From Cyanobium sp. ATX 6A2 (GTDB lineage Bacteria; Cyanobacteriota; Cyanobacteriia; PCC-6307; Cyanobiaceae), in assembly GCF_024346355.1 (NCBI RefSeq), contig NZ_JAGQCU010000008.1, positions 54,523-118,522 of the forward strand: 64,000 bases of DNA. The letters run 5' to 3'. The position numbers and the translations under genes were made by a program. The notes under the pieces are model-generated. The model did not search any database, had not been told where the DNA came from, and saw nothing but the letters and a program-made list of their open reading frames with translations. Shown piece by piece: positions 1-11,329 of the stretch. The stretch's first letter is position 1, and each line of letters begins with the position of its first letter.

Positions 1-222
1 ATCGCCCTGGGCACCTTCATGACGGCGGCGGCCCTGCTGGGGGTGGACACCTGCCCGATCGAAGGCTTCTCCCCGCCCGACTACGACCGCATCCTGGGGC
101 TCGAAACCTCGCCCTACCGCAGTGCGGTGGTGTGCGCCGCCGGCTACCGCAGCGCCGAGGACAAGTACGCCACCCTGGCCAAGGTGCGCTACCCGGCCAG
201 CGAACTCATCGAGCACCGCTGA
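1..222 (+). CDS. Nitroreductase family protein, C-terminal part
   Basis: The reading frame is open from the first base of the window, so only the last 73 residues are seen and the N-terminus lies upstream. The fragment carries 'GVDTCPIEGF' followed by 'DRILGL', the region that closes over the flavin in NfsB-type oxygen-insensitive nitroreductases, and a terminal segment with Lys/Arg-rich residues. Family members bind FMN and use NAD(P)H to reduce nitroaromatics, quinones or related substrates; the physiological substrate cannot be told from this end. It converges on nadC with a 17-base gap. The family is fairly clear and the exact role is not. Confidence 0.78.
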   Translation: MALGTFMTAAALLGVDTCPIEGFSPPDYDRILGLETSPYRSAVVCAAGYRSAEDKYATLAKVRYPASELIEHR

Positions 223-239
223 TTCCTCAGGCTGATCCT

Positions 240-1121
240 TCAGGCCAGCGGCAGCGAGAAGCGCATCGAAAGATCCAGCCAGGGGGCCCGGGTGACCGGG
301 GCGCTGGTGGAGATCAGATCCACCCCGCTGGCGGCGCAGGCGCGCAGCTCCTGAGGGTCCACGCCGGAGGCCTCCAGCACCACCGGGGCGCCGGCGGCCA
401 GCTCCCGCAGCCGCGGCACCAGCTCGACCAGCTGGCCGGGACTGAAGCCATCCAGCAGCACGCCATCAGCCCCGGCCCGCACCGCCGCCAGGGCCTCGGC
501 CTCGGTTTCGGCCTCCACGATCACCCGCGCCGGCCAGGGGGCCTGGGCCCGCACCGCCGCCAGCGCCGGGGCCACCCCGCCGGACCAGGACAGGTGGTTC
601 TCCTTGAGCATGGCGGCGTCATCGAGGCCGAGGCGGTGGTTGAGGCCGCCGCCGCAGCGCACCGCGTACTTCTCCAGCACCCGCAGACCCGGCGTGGTCT
701 TGCGGGTGTCGGCCAGGGCCACCCCCGTGCCCTCCAGCTGCGCCACCAGGGCCGCGGTGGCGGTGGCGATGCCACTCAGGCGCATGGCCAGGTTGAGGGC
801 GGTGCGCTCAGCGGCCACCAGGGCGCTGGCCTCACCCCACAGCTCCAGCACCCGCTGATCGGGCCGCAGCAGCTCGCCGTCGGCCACCAGCAGCCGCACC
901 TCCACGGCCGGATCGAGCAGGGCGAACAGCGGCGCGGCGAGCACGCCACCGCAGAACACCCCGGCCTGCCGGGCGATCCACTGGGCCGCACCACGGCGGC
1001 CAGCCAGGGCCGGGGCGCTGAGGTCGCCGCGGCCGATGTCTTCGTTGAGCCAGGCCCGCAGCTGCTGCTCCAGCGCGGGCGTGAAGGGCAACTGGGGGTG
1101 CGCCGGGGTCGCGGGCGTCAC
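240..1121 (-). CDS. nadC: Quinolinate phosphoribosyltransferase (decarboxylating)
   Basis: NadC converts quinolinate and PRPP to nicotinate mononucleotide, CO2 and PPi, a late step of de novo NAD synthesis in the cytosol. The 293-residue product has 'EDIGRGDL' at residues 27-34, the substrate-binding 'DTRKTTPG' at 138-145 and 'LKENH' at 172-176, all in the expected order, and its length matches the family. I chose the GTG at 1121 because it overlaps the stop of the upstream gene as GTGA (1118-1121), typical of translational coupling. An extension to 1244 would read back through the upstream gene and has no family support. Confidence 0.93.
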   Translation of the reverse strand: MTPATPAHPQLPFTPALEQQLRAWLNEDIGRGDLSAPALAGRRGAAQWIARQAGVFCGGVLAAPLFALLDPAVEVRLLVADGELLRPDQRVLELWGEASALVAAERTALNLAMRLSGIATATAALVAQLEGTGVALADTRKTTPGLRVLEKYAVRCGGGLNHRLGLDDAAMLKENHLSWSGGVAPALAAVRAQAPWPARVIVEAETEAEALAAVRAGADGVLLDGFSPGQLVELVPRLRELAAGAPVVLEASGVDPQELRACAASGVDLISTSAPVTRAPWLDLSMRFSLPLA

Positions 1122-1660
1122 AGCCAGTAGCCCAAGGGGAGATCCGTGTCGCTCTGGGCCGGCCAGGCACCAAAACCGGCCAGGGTTTCGGAGATCAGCT
1201 CCCCCAGGCTGCGGGGCCGCTGCAGCTCCTGGCGAGCCGCCCACTCCGCCTCCTGCACCGTTGCCTCCGGCAGGGCGAGGGCGGCCAGCAGCCGCCGGTA
1301 GGCACTCTTTTCGGCCGGGTTCACCGCAGCGTCATCCTGGGGACGCTGGTTGGCACCCATCATCAGCACCGCCAGCTTCACGGCCTGCTGGCGCCCATCG
1401 GCCCCCTCCAAGTCGGCCACCAGTTGCTCCACGTCCACCGGCTGGAGGTTCTCCGCCGCCAGGCTGGAAACGGCCAGGGCCGGATCCTCGGCCGTGTTGA
1501 GCGGCGCCAGGGTGCGGGCCACAACCTGCTGCAGCAGGGTGCGCTCCTCCTCGGCGAAATCGCCATCAGCCCAGGCCACCCAGCAGACGATGCGCAGCAG
1601 GGCCCGCTGGGACGGCTTGAGGCTGGCGAGGGGAGTGCTGGGGGTGGGGTCGCTGGGCAT
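1118..1660 (-). CDS. TerB-like helical domain protein
   Basis: The product is 180 residues, mostly helical. It contains 'VAWADGDFAEEE' around residues 27-38, resembling the acidic Ala-Asp-Gly/Glu-Glu motif of TerB/DjlA-type domains, which may bind metal or act as a co-chaperone module. The rest is rich in Ala, Leu and Glu, with no membrane segment or signal. The start at 1660 (MPSDPTPS) is preferred over 1735 because the extra residues are low-complexity and overlap the region upstream of the divergent permease. The gene is coupled to nadC through a 4-base overlap. The function is unknown; the TerB assignment rests on one motif and is tentative. Confidence 0.55.
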   Translation of the reverse strand: MPSDPTPSTPLASLKPSQRALLRIVCWVAWADGDFAEEERTLLQQVVARTLAPLNTAEDPALAVSSLAAENLQPVDVEQLVADLEGADGRQQAVKLAVLMMGANQRPQDDAAVNPAEKSAYRRLLAALALPEATVQEAEWAARQELQRPRSLGELISETLAGFGAWPAQSDTDLPLGYWL

Positions 1661-1746
1661 TGGAATGGGACGGAGCGCCCCTGCGTCAGGCCCCCATTGT
1701 GGGCGCACCTGAATGCGAGCCTGGGGCCCTGCCATCGGCTCTGGTC

Positions 1747-3318
1747 ATGCCCCAACCGCGCTGGTGGACCCCGGGCGACCTGGATGGCTTTCTGGGGCTG
1801 GGACTCAACAACCTGATCCAGATCCTGCTGGTGATGGGTCTCTGCCGCGGCGTGCTCGGCTACCCCGACAGCCTGGTGTTCGGCACGATCCTGCCGGCCC
1901 TGGGCGTGAGCCTGGTGGTGGGCAACGGGGCCTATGCCCGCCAGGCCTTTGCCCTGGCCCGGCAGGAGGGGCGCGACGACCGCACCGCCCTGCCCTACGG
2001 CATCAACACGGTGAGCCTGTTCGCCTTCGTGTTTCTGGTGATGCTGCCGGTGAAGCTCACCGCCCTGGGCCAGGGCCTGGGCGAGGCCGAGGCGGTGACC
2101 CTCTCCTGGCAGGCGGGGCTGATCGCCTGTCTGGGCTCGGGCCTGATCGAGACGGCCGGAGCCTTCATGGCCGAACCGCTGCGGCGCTGGCTGCCCCGGG
2201 CGGCCCTGCTCTCCACCCTGGCCGGGATTGCCCTGGGCTACATCGCCCTGGGCTTCCTGCTGCGCACCTACGCCCAGCCCGTGGTGGGTCTGGCGGTGCT
2301 GGCGGTGATCCTGGTGGGCTACTACGCGCCGGTGCGCTGGCCGCTGCCGGCCGGCCTGGTGGCGGTGCTGCTGGGCGTTGTGCTGGCCTGGGCCACCGGC
2401 CTCACAAGCCTGGATCCGGAGCAATGGCAGACCAACACTGCCCTGATCGGCCTACGGCTGCCCCAACTGCGGCTGGGGCAGCTCTGGCAGGCCCGGGGCC
2501 AGCTGCTGCCCTGGCTGGGGGTGATCGTGCCGATGGGCCTGTTCAACGTGATCGGCTCCCTCCAGAACCTGGAGAGCGCCGAGGTGGCGGGGGATCGCTA
2601 TCCCGTGCGCAGCTCGATGCTGATCAACGGCATCGGCACCCTGGCCGCCGCCAGCCTGGGCTCCTGCTTCCCCACCACCATCTACATCGGCCATCCCGGC
2701 TGCAAGGCGATGGGGGCCCGGATCGGCTACTCCTGGCTCAACGGCCTGGTGATGGGGGCGGCCTGCCTGCTGGGGCTGTTCGGGGTGATCGGCCAGCTGG
2801 TGCCGATCGAAGCCGGCATGGCGATCGTGCTCTACATCGGCCTGGTGATCGCCGCCCAGGCCTTCCAGGCCACCCCCCGCCGCCACGCCCCGGCGGTGGC
2901 GCTGGGGATGCTGCCGGGGCTGGCGGGCTGGGGGGCGCTGATGCTCAAGGCGGGGCTGCGGGCCGGCGGCAGTGGCACCGCCGCCAATCCATTCGGGCCG
3001 GCGCTGCTGCAGCCCCTGGCCCAGGCCGACGTGTGGGCCGCCGGGGCCTTTGCCCTCGAGCAGGGGCAGATCGTGGCGGCAATGCTGCTGGCCAGCATGC
3101 TCGTATATCTGATTGAGGCCCGGCTGCTGGCGGCTGCGGCCTGCGCCGGCATCGCCGCCGTGCTGGCCTGGTTCGGCGTGATCCACGCCTGGCAGTTCAC
3201 CAGCGCCGACACCGTGGTGCACCTGGGCTGGGGCGTGGGTGGGCCCTGGGCCCTGGGCTACGGGGCGATGGCCTTGGTGTTCCTGGCGGCCCGGGGCAGC
3301 CTCCGCCGCCAGAGCTGA
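1747..3318 (+). CDS. NCS2-type xanthine/uracil permease-like membrane protein
   Basis: A 523-residue polytopic membrane protein with about 12-14 hydrophobic segments. The N-terminal 'GLNNLIQILLVMGLC' and the central segment with 'SCFPTTIYIGHPG' (near residues 311-323) followed by 'GYSWLNG' resemble the substrate-binding half-helices of nucleobase:cation symporters (NCS2/AzgA-like). A proton- or sodium-driven uptake role for a purine, pyrimidine or other small anion is inferred from family only. The ATG at 1747 directly precedes the conserved start; earlier ATGs would overlap the divergent TerB-like gene. A sulfate-permease-like substrate cannot be excluded. Confidence 0.68.
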   Translation: MPQPRWWTPGDLDGFLGLGLNNLIQILLVMGLCRGVLGYPDSLVFGTILPALGVSLVVGNGAYARQAFALARQEGRDDRTALPYGINTVSLFAFVFLVMLPVKLTALGQGLGEAEAVTLSWQAGLIACLGSGLIETAGAFMAEPLRRWLPRAALLSTLAGIALGYIALGFLLRTYAQPVVGLAVLAVILVGYYAPVRWPLPAGLVAVLLGVVLAWATGLTSLDPEQWQTNTALIGLRLPQLRLGQLWQARGQLLPWLGVIVPMGLFNVIGSLQNLESAEVAGDRYPVRSSMLINGIGTLAAASLGSCFPTTIYIGHPGCKAMGARIGYSWLNGLVMGAACLLGLFGVIGQLVPIEAGMAIVLYIGLVIAAQAFQATPRRHAPAVALGMLPGLAGWGALMLKAGLRAGGSGTAANPFGPALLQPLAQADVWAAGAFALEQGQIVAAMLLASMLVYLIEARLLAAAACAGIAAVLAWFGVIHAWQFTSADTVVHLGWGVGGPWALGYGAMALVFLAARGSLRRQS

Positions 3319-3339
3319 GCCTGCTGCCTGCCCAGGGTG

Positions 3340-4719
3340 CTATTTGCCGATGCAGAAGCGGGCGAACACCCGATCCAGCACCGCCTCGCTCACCTCCTCG
3401 CCGGTGATCTCACCCAGAGCCCGCACCGCGGCGCGCAGATCGATCGTCCAGAAGTCCCAGGGCAGCTGCTGGGCGGCGGCCTCGAGACTGCGCCCGAGGG
3501 CCTCGGCGGCAGCAGCGGCCAACTGGCGCTGACGGGCGTTGAGGGCCACCTGCAGGCCCTCGACCGGGCCAGCGCCACAGCGGCGCAGCAGTTCGGCCAC
3601 CAGCACCTCCCGGCCGTCGCCGGTGAGGGCGCTGAAGCGCACATCGGCGGGGCTGCCGGCCGCCTCACCCGGCCCCACCAGTCCCGCCGGCAGGCCGGCG
3701 GCGTCGGCCTTGTTGCCCGCCACCAGCAGCACCGCAGCGGCCGGCACCAAAGCCCGCAGGGCCGCGTCCTCGGCGGTCCAGCCCATGCTCAGATCGAACA
3801 GCAGCAGCACCGCATCGGCGGCGGCCAGGGCCTCGCGGCTGCGGGCGATGCCGAGCTGCTCCACCCGGTCGCCGGTGGAGCGGATGCCGGCGGTGTCCAG
3901 CAGGGTGAGGGGCACCCCTTCGAGCACCAGCTCGCTCTCCAGCAGGTCGCGGGTGGTGCCGGGCAGATCGGTCACGATTGCCCGTTCGCGCCGGCTGAGC
4001 AGGTTGAGCAGGCTGCTCTTACCCACGTTGGGCCGGCCCACGATCGCCACCCGCAGCCCCTCGCGCAGCAACTCCCCCTGGCGCGCCTCCACCACCAGCC
4101 GCTCCAGCTCCCCGCGCACCGCCGCCAGCTCGGCCACCACGGCCTGGCCATCGAGGGGGGGCAGATCCTCCTCGAAATCCACCCGCGCCTCCAGCTCCGC
4201 CAGCTGATCGAGCAGGCGGTGGCGCAGGGCCGTGAGCCGACGCTGCAGGCCGCCATCGATGCCGGCCATGGCCAGCTGGGCGGCACGGCGGCTGCGGGCC
4301 GTGACCATCTCGCCGATCGCCTCGGCGCGGGTGAGATCAAGGCGGCCATTGAGAAAGGCCCGCTGGCTGAATTCCCCGGGCAGCGCAAGGCGGGCACCGG
4401 CCGCCAGCACCAGCTCGAGCACCCGCCGCACCGCCACCAGTCCGCCGTGGCCGTGCAGTTCCACCACGTCTTCGCGGGTGAAGCTGCGCGGTGCCTTCAT
4501 CAGCAGCAGCAGCGCCTCGTCCACCCGCTCACCGCTAGCCGGATCGAGCACGTGGCCATAGAGCACCCGGTGGCTCTCCCACAGCTGGCCACCCGGGGCC
4601 TGAAACAGCCGCCGGCCGATCGCCTCCGCGTCGGGACCGGAGATTCTTACGATCGCGATGCTGCCCTCACCTGGTGCCACAGCCGTGGCGATGGCAGCGA
4701 TGGTGTCCGTGGCGTTCAT
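3340..4719 (-). CDS. mnmE: tRNA modification GTPase MnmE (TrmE)
   Basis: MnmE works with MnmG to install the 5-carboxymethylaminomethyl group on wobble uridines of several tRNAs. The 459-residue product has the N-terminal formyl-tetrahydrofolate-binding domain ('GSIAIVRISGP' at 19-29, 'PGEFSQRAFLNGRLDL' at 114-129). A Ras-like G domain is inserted in the helical domain: Walker A 'GRPNVGKS' at 228-235, 'DTAG' at 275-278 and 'NKAD' at 336-339. The C-terminal 'CIGK' carries the family's conserved cysteine. Length and motifs are complete. Its ATG overlaps the putative start of the divergent DUF2062 gene by two bases. Confidence 0.96.
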   Translation of the reverse strand: MNATDTIAAIATAVAPGEGSIAIVRISGPDAEAIGRRLFQAPGGQLWESHRVLYGHVLDPASGERVDEALLLLMKAPRSFTREDVVELHGHGGLVAVRRVLELVLAAGARLALPGEFSQRAFLNGRLDLTRAEAIGEMVTARSRRAAQLAMAGIDGGLQRRLTALRHRLLDQLAELEARVDFEEDLPPLDGQAVVAELAAVRGELERLVVEARQGELLREGLRVAIVGRPNVGKSSLLNLLSRRERAIVTDLPGTTRDLLESELVLEGVPLTLLDTAGIRSTGDRVEQLGIARSREALAAADAVLLLFDLSMGWTAEDAALRALVPAAAVLLVAGNKADAAGLPAGLVGPGEAAGSPADVRFSALTGDGREVLVAELLRRCGAGPVEGLQVALNARQRQLAAAAAEALGRSLEAAAQQLPWDFWTIDLRAAVRALGEITGEEVSEAVLDRVFARFCIGK

Positions 4720-5209
4720 GCCCCCATTTCAGCCCCGCAGCTCACCCCTGCCCGCGCTGCTGCAGCGCCTGCTGGTGCGGGCACGCGGCCTCCTGGCCTG
4801 GCTGTGGGCCCAGGAGGGCAGCCACGGCCAGCGGGCCCGGGGTCTGGCGGCTGGCATCTTCTGCGGTTGCTTCCCGTTTTTCGGGCTGCAGACGCTGCTG
4901 GGGGTGGCCCTGGCCTCCTTGGTGCGCGGCAATCACCTGCTGGCGGCAGCCGGCACCTGGATCAGCAACCCGCTCACCTACGTGCCGCTCTATTGGTTCA
5001 ACTACCGGCTGGGCAGCTGGCTGATCGGCCCGAGCAAGGACTGGCCGGGGATGGGAGCCCTGCGGGCCGAGAGCCTGAGCGAGCTGGGCTGGAGCGTGGC
5101 CAGCCGGCTGCTGATCGGATCCACCCTGATGGGTCTGGTGGCCAGCGCCGTCGGTGGCGGCTGCTTCTGGCTGTGGCTGGAGCGGCAGCAGGGCCGCCAG
5201 GGCAGCTGA
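4718..5209 (+). CDS. DUF2062 family membrane protein
   Basis: A 163-residue protein with the DUF2062 pattern: 'AAGIFCGCFPFFGLQT' near residues 45-60, then 'NPLTYVPLYWFNYRLG' near 87-102. This family of small inner-membrane proteins is found in many bacteria, sometimes fused to glycosyltransferases, and its function is unknown. At least two transmembrane stretches are visible, one around the CGCFPFFG segment and one near the C-terminus (LIGSTLMGLVASAVGGGCFW). The ATG at 4718 shares bases with the divergent mnmE start, leaving no separate promoter space, so a downstream GTG start near residue 19 is possible. Confidence 0.72.
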   Translation: MPPFQPRSSPLPALLQRLLVRARGLLAWLWAQEGSHGQRARGLAAGIFCGCFPFFGLQTLLGVALASLVRGNHLLAAAGTWISNPLTYVPLYWFNYRLGSWLIGPSKDWPGMGALRAESLSELGWSVASRLLIGSTLMGLVASAVGGGCFWLWLERQQGRQGS

Positions 5210-5254
5210 ACGCCGGTTGGCGCCAGGTTCAACGGCAACCCTCAGCCATCGGCA

Positions 5255-5443
5255 TCAGGGATTGGCCAGACCGGGGAACACCATCAGGTCGATCTGGCCA
5301 CCGGGGGGATGGCGCCATTCACGGAATTCGGCCGCCAGGGCCTGCTGTTCAGGTCCGAGGGCCTGGGTCTGCAGGGCCTGGAGCCGGTGGTGCACCAGGG
5401 CCAGGGTGTCGTCAATCAAGCGGGCCGCCTGGTCGGAGGTCAT
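5255..5443 (-). CDS. Small conserved-looking hypothetical protein
   Basis: A 62-residue ORF opening 'MTSDQAARLIDDTL', predicted as one or two amphipathic helices with a Pro/Gly-containing tail ('RHPPGGQIDLMVFPG'). Codon use is like that of the neighbours, which argues for coding. I recognise no family. It lies between the DUF2062 gene and selO, on the same strand as selO but 124 bases downstream of it, so it probably has its own promoter or is a trailing gene of that unit. Confidence 0.5.
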   Translation of the reverse strand: MTSDQAARLIDDTLALVHHRLQALQTQALGPEQQALAAEFREWRHPPGGQIDLMVFPGLANP

Positions 5444-5567
5444 GGCTGCGCAAAGAAATCGATGGGCCCTGTGTAGACCGGTTGGCCCCGGGCCGCTGTC
5501 GTGGAAAGCACGGCCCGCCGGGCCTGTGTGGGCAGACCCTCACCCGGGCAGCCTCACCCGGGCGCCC

Positions 5568-7049
5568 TCAATCCAGCCGCACCCCTTGCAGCCAGGCGTG
5601 CAGCGGCTGCCAGTCGTCGCGCTGATCAATCGCCTCCCAGATCCGCTCGATCACCGCACGGATCGGCACGTCGGGCAGGTTCCAGCGCTGCAGGCTGGCG
5701 CTGATCCGGCTGGGCTCCTGCCGGCGGCTGCAGGCCCACCAGGCCTCACGCCAGGCCAGCCAGCGGTCGCGGGGGGGCTCGGGGGCCCCGCTCACAAAGG
5801 GCGCCAGGGCTTCGGGGTCGTCGGGCACACCGCCGGCGTGGACGGTGGCGGCCAGGGCCGAGAAGAAGCTGCCGTAGCCCACCGGCCAGGCGGCGAGCAG
5901 CTGCAGGGTGGCGGGCACCGGATCGGGCAGATGGGTTGCGGCGGCCGCCGTAGCGGGGTTGCTGGCGGCAGGCTCGGTGGGCAGCGTGGCGATCAGCCCC
6001 AGACGGCGCAGCAGCAGGGCCTGGTAGTGGGCGTTGTAGACGGGCGCGAAGCGCTCCAGCCGCGCCTCCAGCTCAGCCCGGGGCAGCAGCATCGCCAGGG
6101 GCTCCTGCAGCAGGCGCAGGTTGTGATGGGTGATCGCCGGCTGCTGGCCGTAGGCGTAGAGGCCGCTGTGATCGAAATAGGCCGCCGTGAAGCGTGGATC
6201 CCACTGCTCCAGGAAGGCGAACGGGCCGTAGTCGAAGCTCTCGCCGGCCAGCGACATGTTGTCGGTGTTGAGCACCCCGTGGGTGAAGCCGGCCGCCATC
6301 CACGCGGCGGTGAGCCTGGCCACCCGCTCCACCAGCTCGCCGTAGAAGGCCAGCAGCTGGGGCTCGCTGTTGCCGGAGGCGGCCACCTCCGGGTAGTGGT
6401 GGGCCACCACGTGGCGCAGCAGGCGCTCCAGGCGATCGGGCTGACGCAGGTAACGCAGCCGCTCGCAGGTGCCGAAGCGCAGGTGGGTGCGGGCCAGGCG
6501 CACCATCACCGCGCTGCGGGTGGGGGAGGGCTCATCGCCGCGCCAGAGGTCTTCGCCGGTTTCGATCAGCGTCAGGGTGCGGCTGGTGGTGACCCCGAGG
6601 CGCTGCAGGGCCTCACTGGCGATGATCTCGCGCACGCCACCCTTGAGGGTGAGGCGGCCATCGCCGCCGCGACTCCAGGGAGTGGTGCCGCTGCCCTTGG
6701 TGCCGAGGTCCTGCAGCTGGCCGTGGCGATCGCGCAGCTGGCCGTAGAGAAAACCGCGGCCGTCACCGAGCTGGGGGTTGTAGTGACCGAACTGGTAGCC
6801 GTGGTAGCGCAGGGCCAGCAGTGGTGTGCGCGCCTCGAAGCGGCCGTAGGCGGCCTCCACGTCGGCGTCACTGATGGCGCCTGGATCCACACCCAGCTGC
6901 CGCAGCAGCGCGTCGTTGCGGAAGCGCAGCTGGGTGCGGGGAAAGCGGGCCGCCTCCACCACATCCCAGTAGTCGGGACCCAGACCCTCCACGGCGGGCT
7001 CGAAGGGCAGGCCCAGCAGGGGGTTGGCGATGGCGGGGGTGCTGGTCAT
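5568..7049 (-). CDS. selO: Protein adenylyltransferase SelO (YdiU family)
   Basis: SelO pseudokinases transfer AMP from ATP to Ser/Thr/Tyr of proteins linked to redox homeostasis. The 493-residue product shows the family layout: 'YHGYQFGHYNPQLGDGRG' near residues 83-100, 'LKGSGTTPWSRGGDGR'-type glycine-rich loop (here 'LGTKGSGTTPWSRGGDG' near 114-130), 'REIIASEA' and the metal-binding 'HGVLNTDNMSLAGESFDYGP' region. There is no selenocysteine at the C-terminus, as in other bacterial members. The start at 7049 (MTSTPAIANPLLGLPF) fits the usual N-terminus; an upstream start at 7103 adds an unrelated basic stretch. The 201-base upstream gap to spoT holds no obvious gene. Confidence 0.9.
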   Translation of the reverse strand: MTSTPAIANPLLGLPFEPAVEGLGPDYWDVVEAARFPRTQLRFRNDALLRQLGVDPGAISDADVEAAYGRFEARTPLLALRYHGYQFGHYNPQLGDGRGFLYGQLRDRHGQLQDLGTKGSGTTPWSRGGDGRLTLKGGVREIIASEALQRLGVTTSRTLTLIETGEDLWRGDEPSPTRSAVMVRLARTHLRFGTCERLRYLRQPDRLERLLRHVVAHHYPEVAASGNSEPQLLAFYGELVERVARLTAAWMAAGFTHGVLNTDNMSLAGESFDYGPFAFLEQWDPRFTAAYFDHSGLYAYGQQPAITHHNLRLLQEPLAMLLPRAELEARLERFAPVYNAHYQALLLRRLGLIATLPTEPAASNPATAAAATHLPDPVPATLQLLAAWPVGYGSFFSALAATVHAGGVPDDPEALAPFVSGAPEPPRDRWLAWREAWWACSRRQEPSRISASLQRWNLPDVPIRAVIERIWEAIDQRDDWQPLHAWLQGVRLD

Positions 7050-7250
7050 CACAGAAGGACGTGCCCACCGCTGCAGCCGCCTGGCACACCAGTGCAGCCG
7101 CATGACACGCCAGGATTCGGCGACCCTAAGGAGAGTGGCCGCCGGCTGGGGGTGCGGCTGCCGCGACGGAGCCGATGAGCTGGCGTCAGAGGCTTGTGGG
7201 GCCGCCCGCTCAGCTGGTGGGCCGCCTCCGGTCGGCCGGCACAGGCGCTC

Positions 7251-9629
<2,379 letters not shown>

Positions 9630-9724
9630 GGGGTCCTGCGGAGTGGCTTCATCGTATGCAGCCAGCGACACTCGGGGACGAATCCGCACAGGCCGTTGTT
9701 CATGTCCCAGTCCGATTCCCGCTG

Positions 9725-11326
9725 ATGACCGAGCCCGTGCTCAGCCTGCGCCAGCTGCGGGTGACCTATCCCCAGTGTGAGCGGCCCACCCTCGACGGCC
9801 TTGATCTGTGCCTCAACCCCGGCGAGACCCTGGCCCTGGTGGGGCCCTCGGGCTGCGGCAAGAGCACGGTGGCGCGGGCGGCCCTGCAGCTGCTGCCGGA
9901 GGGCAGCGCCTGCAGCGGCGAGCTGCTGCTGGCGGGGCGCGATCCGCGCAGCCTGCGGCGACCGGCCCTGCGCCGCCTGCGCGGGGAGGCGGTGGGGCTG
10001 GTGTTCCAGGACCCGATGACACGGCTCAACCCGCTGCTCACCATCGGCGACCACCTGGCCGACACCCTGCGGGCCCATCGCCCCGGCTGGGGCCGCAGAC
10101 AGCTGCGCCAGCGGGCCGAAGAGCTGCTGGGGCGGGTGGGGATCGGCGTGGACCGCTATGGCAGCTATCCCCACGAGTTCAGCGGTGGCATGCGCCAACG
10201 GCTGGCGATCGCCCTGGCCATGGCCCTCAATCCGCCGCTGGTGATCGCCGATGAGCCCACCACCAGCCTGGATGTGGCGGTGGCCGGCCAGGTGATGGCC
10301 GAGCTCACGGGCCTCTGCCGCGAAGCCGGCAGCGCCCTGCTGCTGATCAGCCACGACCTGGCCATGGCGGGGCGCTGGTGTGACCAGATCGCCGTGCTCG
10401 ATGAGGGCCGGCTGATCGAGCGCGCCCCGGCCCGGCAGCTGCTCACCGCGCCGCGATCAGCCCTGGCCCGGCGGCTCGTGGCCAAGGCGCGGGAGCGCGA
10501 GGGCAGCGAGAGCCAGGCCCCGGCTGCGGCGCCGCTGCTGCTGGAGATCGAGGCACTGCGCTGCTGGCATCCGCTGCCGGGCCTGCCCTGGCAGCGCCAG
10601 TGGCTGAAGGCGGTGGATGGCGTCAGCCTCAACCTGCAGCAGGGCGAGACCATCGGCCTGGTGGGCGCCTCCGGCTGCGGCAAGAGCACCCTCTGCCGGG
10701 CGCTGATGGGGCTGGCGCCGGTGCGGGGCGGCGCCGTGCGCCTGGAGGGGGCAGACCTGCAGCAGCTGCGGGGCGGCAGCCTGCGCCGCGTCCGGCGCGG
10801 CATTCAGATGGTGTTCCAGGACCCGCTGGCCTGCCTCAACCCCCAGATGCGCGTGGGCGACGCGATCGCCGATCCGTTGCTGATCCATGGCCTGGCCAGC
10901 CGCAGCGCCGCCCGCGAGCGCGCCCGCCAGGGCATGGCGGCGGTGGGGTTGACGCCTCCGGAAGCATTTGAGAACCGCCTGCCGCGTCAGCTCTCCGGCG
11001 GCCAGCAGCAGCGGGTGGCGATCGCCCGCGCCCTGATCCTGGAGCCGAAGGTGCTGCTCTGCGACGAGAGCGTGAGCATGCTCGATGCCGAGGTGCAGGC
11101 GGACGTGCTGCAGCTGCTGCGCGATCTCCAGACCCGCCTGGGGCTGGGGATGCTGTTCGTGACCCACGACCTGGCGGTGGCCAGCGGCTTCTGCCACCGC
11201 GTGATCGTGCTCGACGGCGGCCGCATCGTGGAGGAGGGCCCCGGCGCTGCCCTGCTGCGCCGGCCCCAGGCGGCGATCACGCGGCAGCTGGTGGAGGCCT
11301 GCCCGCGGCTGCCGGCCCTGGCCTGA
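9725..11326 (+). CDS. ABC transporter, two fused ATPase domains (dipeptide/nickel type)
   Basis: A 533-residue cytosolic protein with two complete ABC cassettes in tandem, equivalent to DppD-DppF or GsiA. The first has Walker A 'GPSGCGKST' near residue 38, signature 'SGGMRQR' and Walker B 'LVIADEPTTSLD'. The second has 'GASGCGKST' near residue 314, signature 'SGGQQQR' and 'VLLCDESVSMLD'. Such proteins energise uptake of peptides, glutathione, nickel or similar solutes. No permease or binding-protein gene is adjacent, so the partners must be elsewhere. The ATG at 9725 is chosen because the first cassette begins right after it; upstream in-frame codons overlap the spoT promoter region. Confidence 0.88.
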   Translation: MTEPVLSLRQLRVTYPQCERPTLDGLDLCLNPGETLALVGPSGCGKSTVARAALQLLPEGSACSGELLLAGRDPRSLRRPALRRLRGEAVGLVFQDPMTRLNPLLTIGDHLADTLRAHRPGWGRRQLRQRAEELLGRVGIGVDRYGSYPHEFSGGMRQRLAIALAMALNPPLVIADEPTTSLDVAVAGQVMAELTGLCREAGSALLLISHDLAMAGRWCDQIAVLDEGRLIERAPARQLLTAPRSALARRLVAKAREREGSESQAPAAAPLLLEIEALRCWHPLPGLPWQRQWLKAVDGVSLNLQQGETIGLVGASGCGKSTLCRALMGLAPVRGGAVRLEGADLQQLRGGSLRRVRRGIQMVFQDPLACLNPQMRVGDAIADPLLIHGLASRSAARERARQGMAAVGLTPPEAFENRLPRQLSGGQQQRVAIARALILEPKVLLCDESVSMLDAEVQADVLQLLRDLQTRLGLGMLFVTHDLAVASGFCHRVIVLDGGRIVEEGPGAALLRRPQAAITRQLVEACPRLPALA

Positions 11327-11329
11327 TGG

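Noticed and set aside
5538..5563. Direct repeat CCTCACCCGGGC twice, 14 bases apart, before selO's end
   Set aside because: Short, GC-rich and not part of a longer array; expected by composition.
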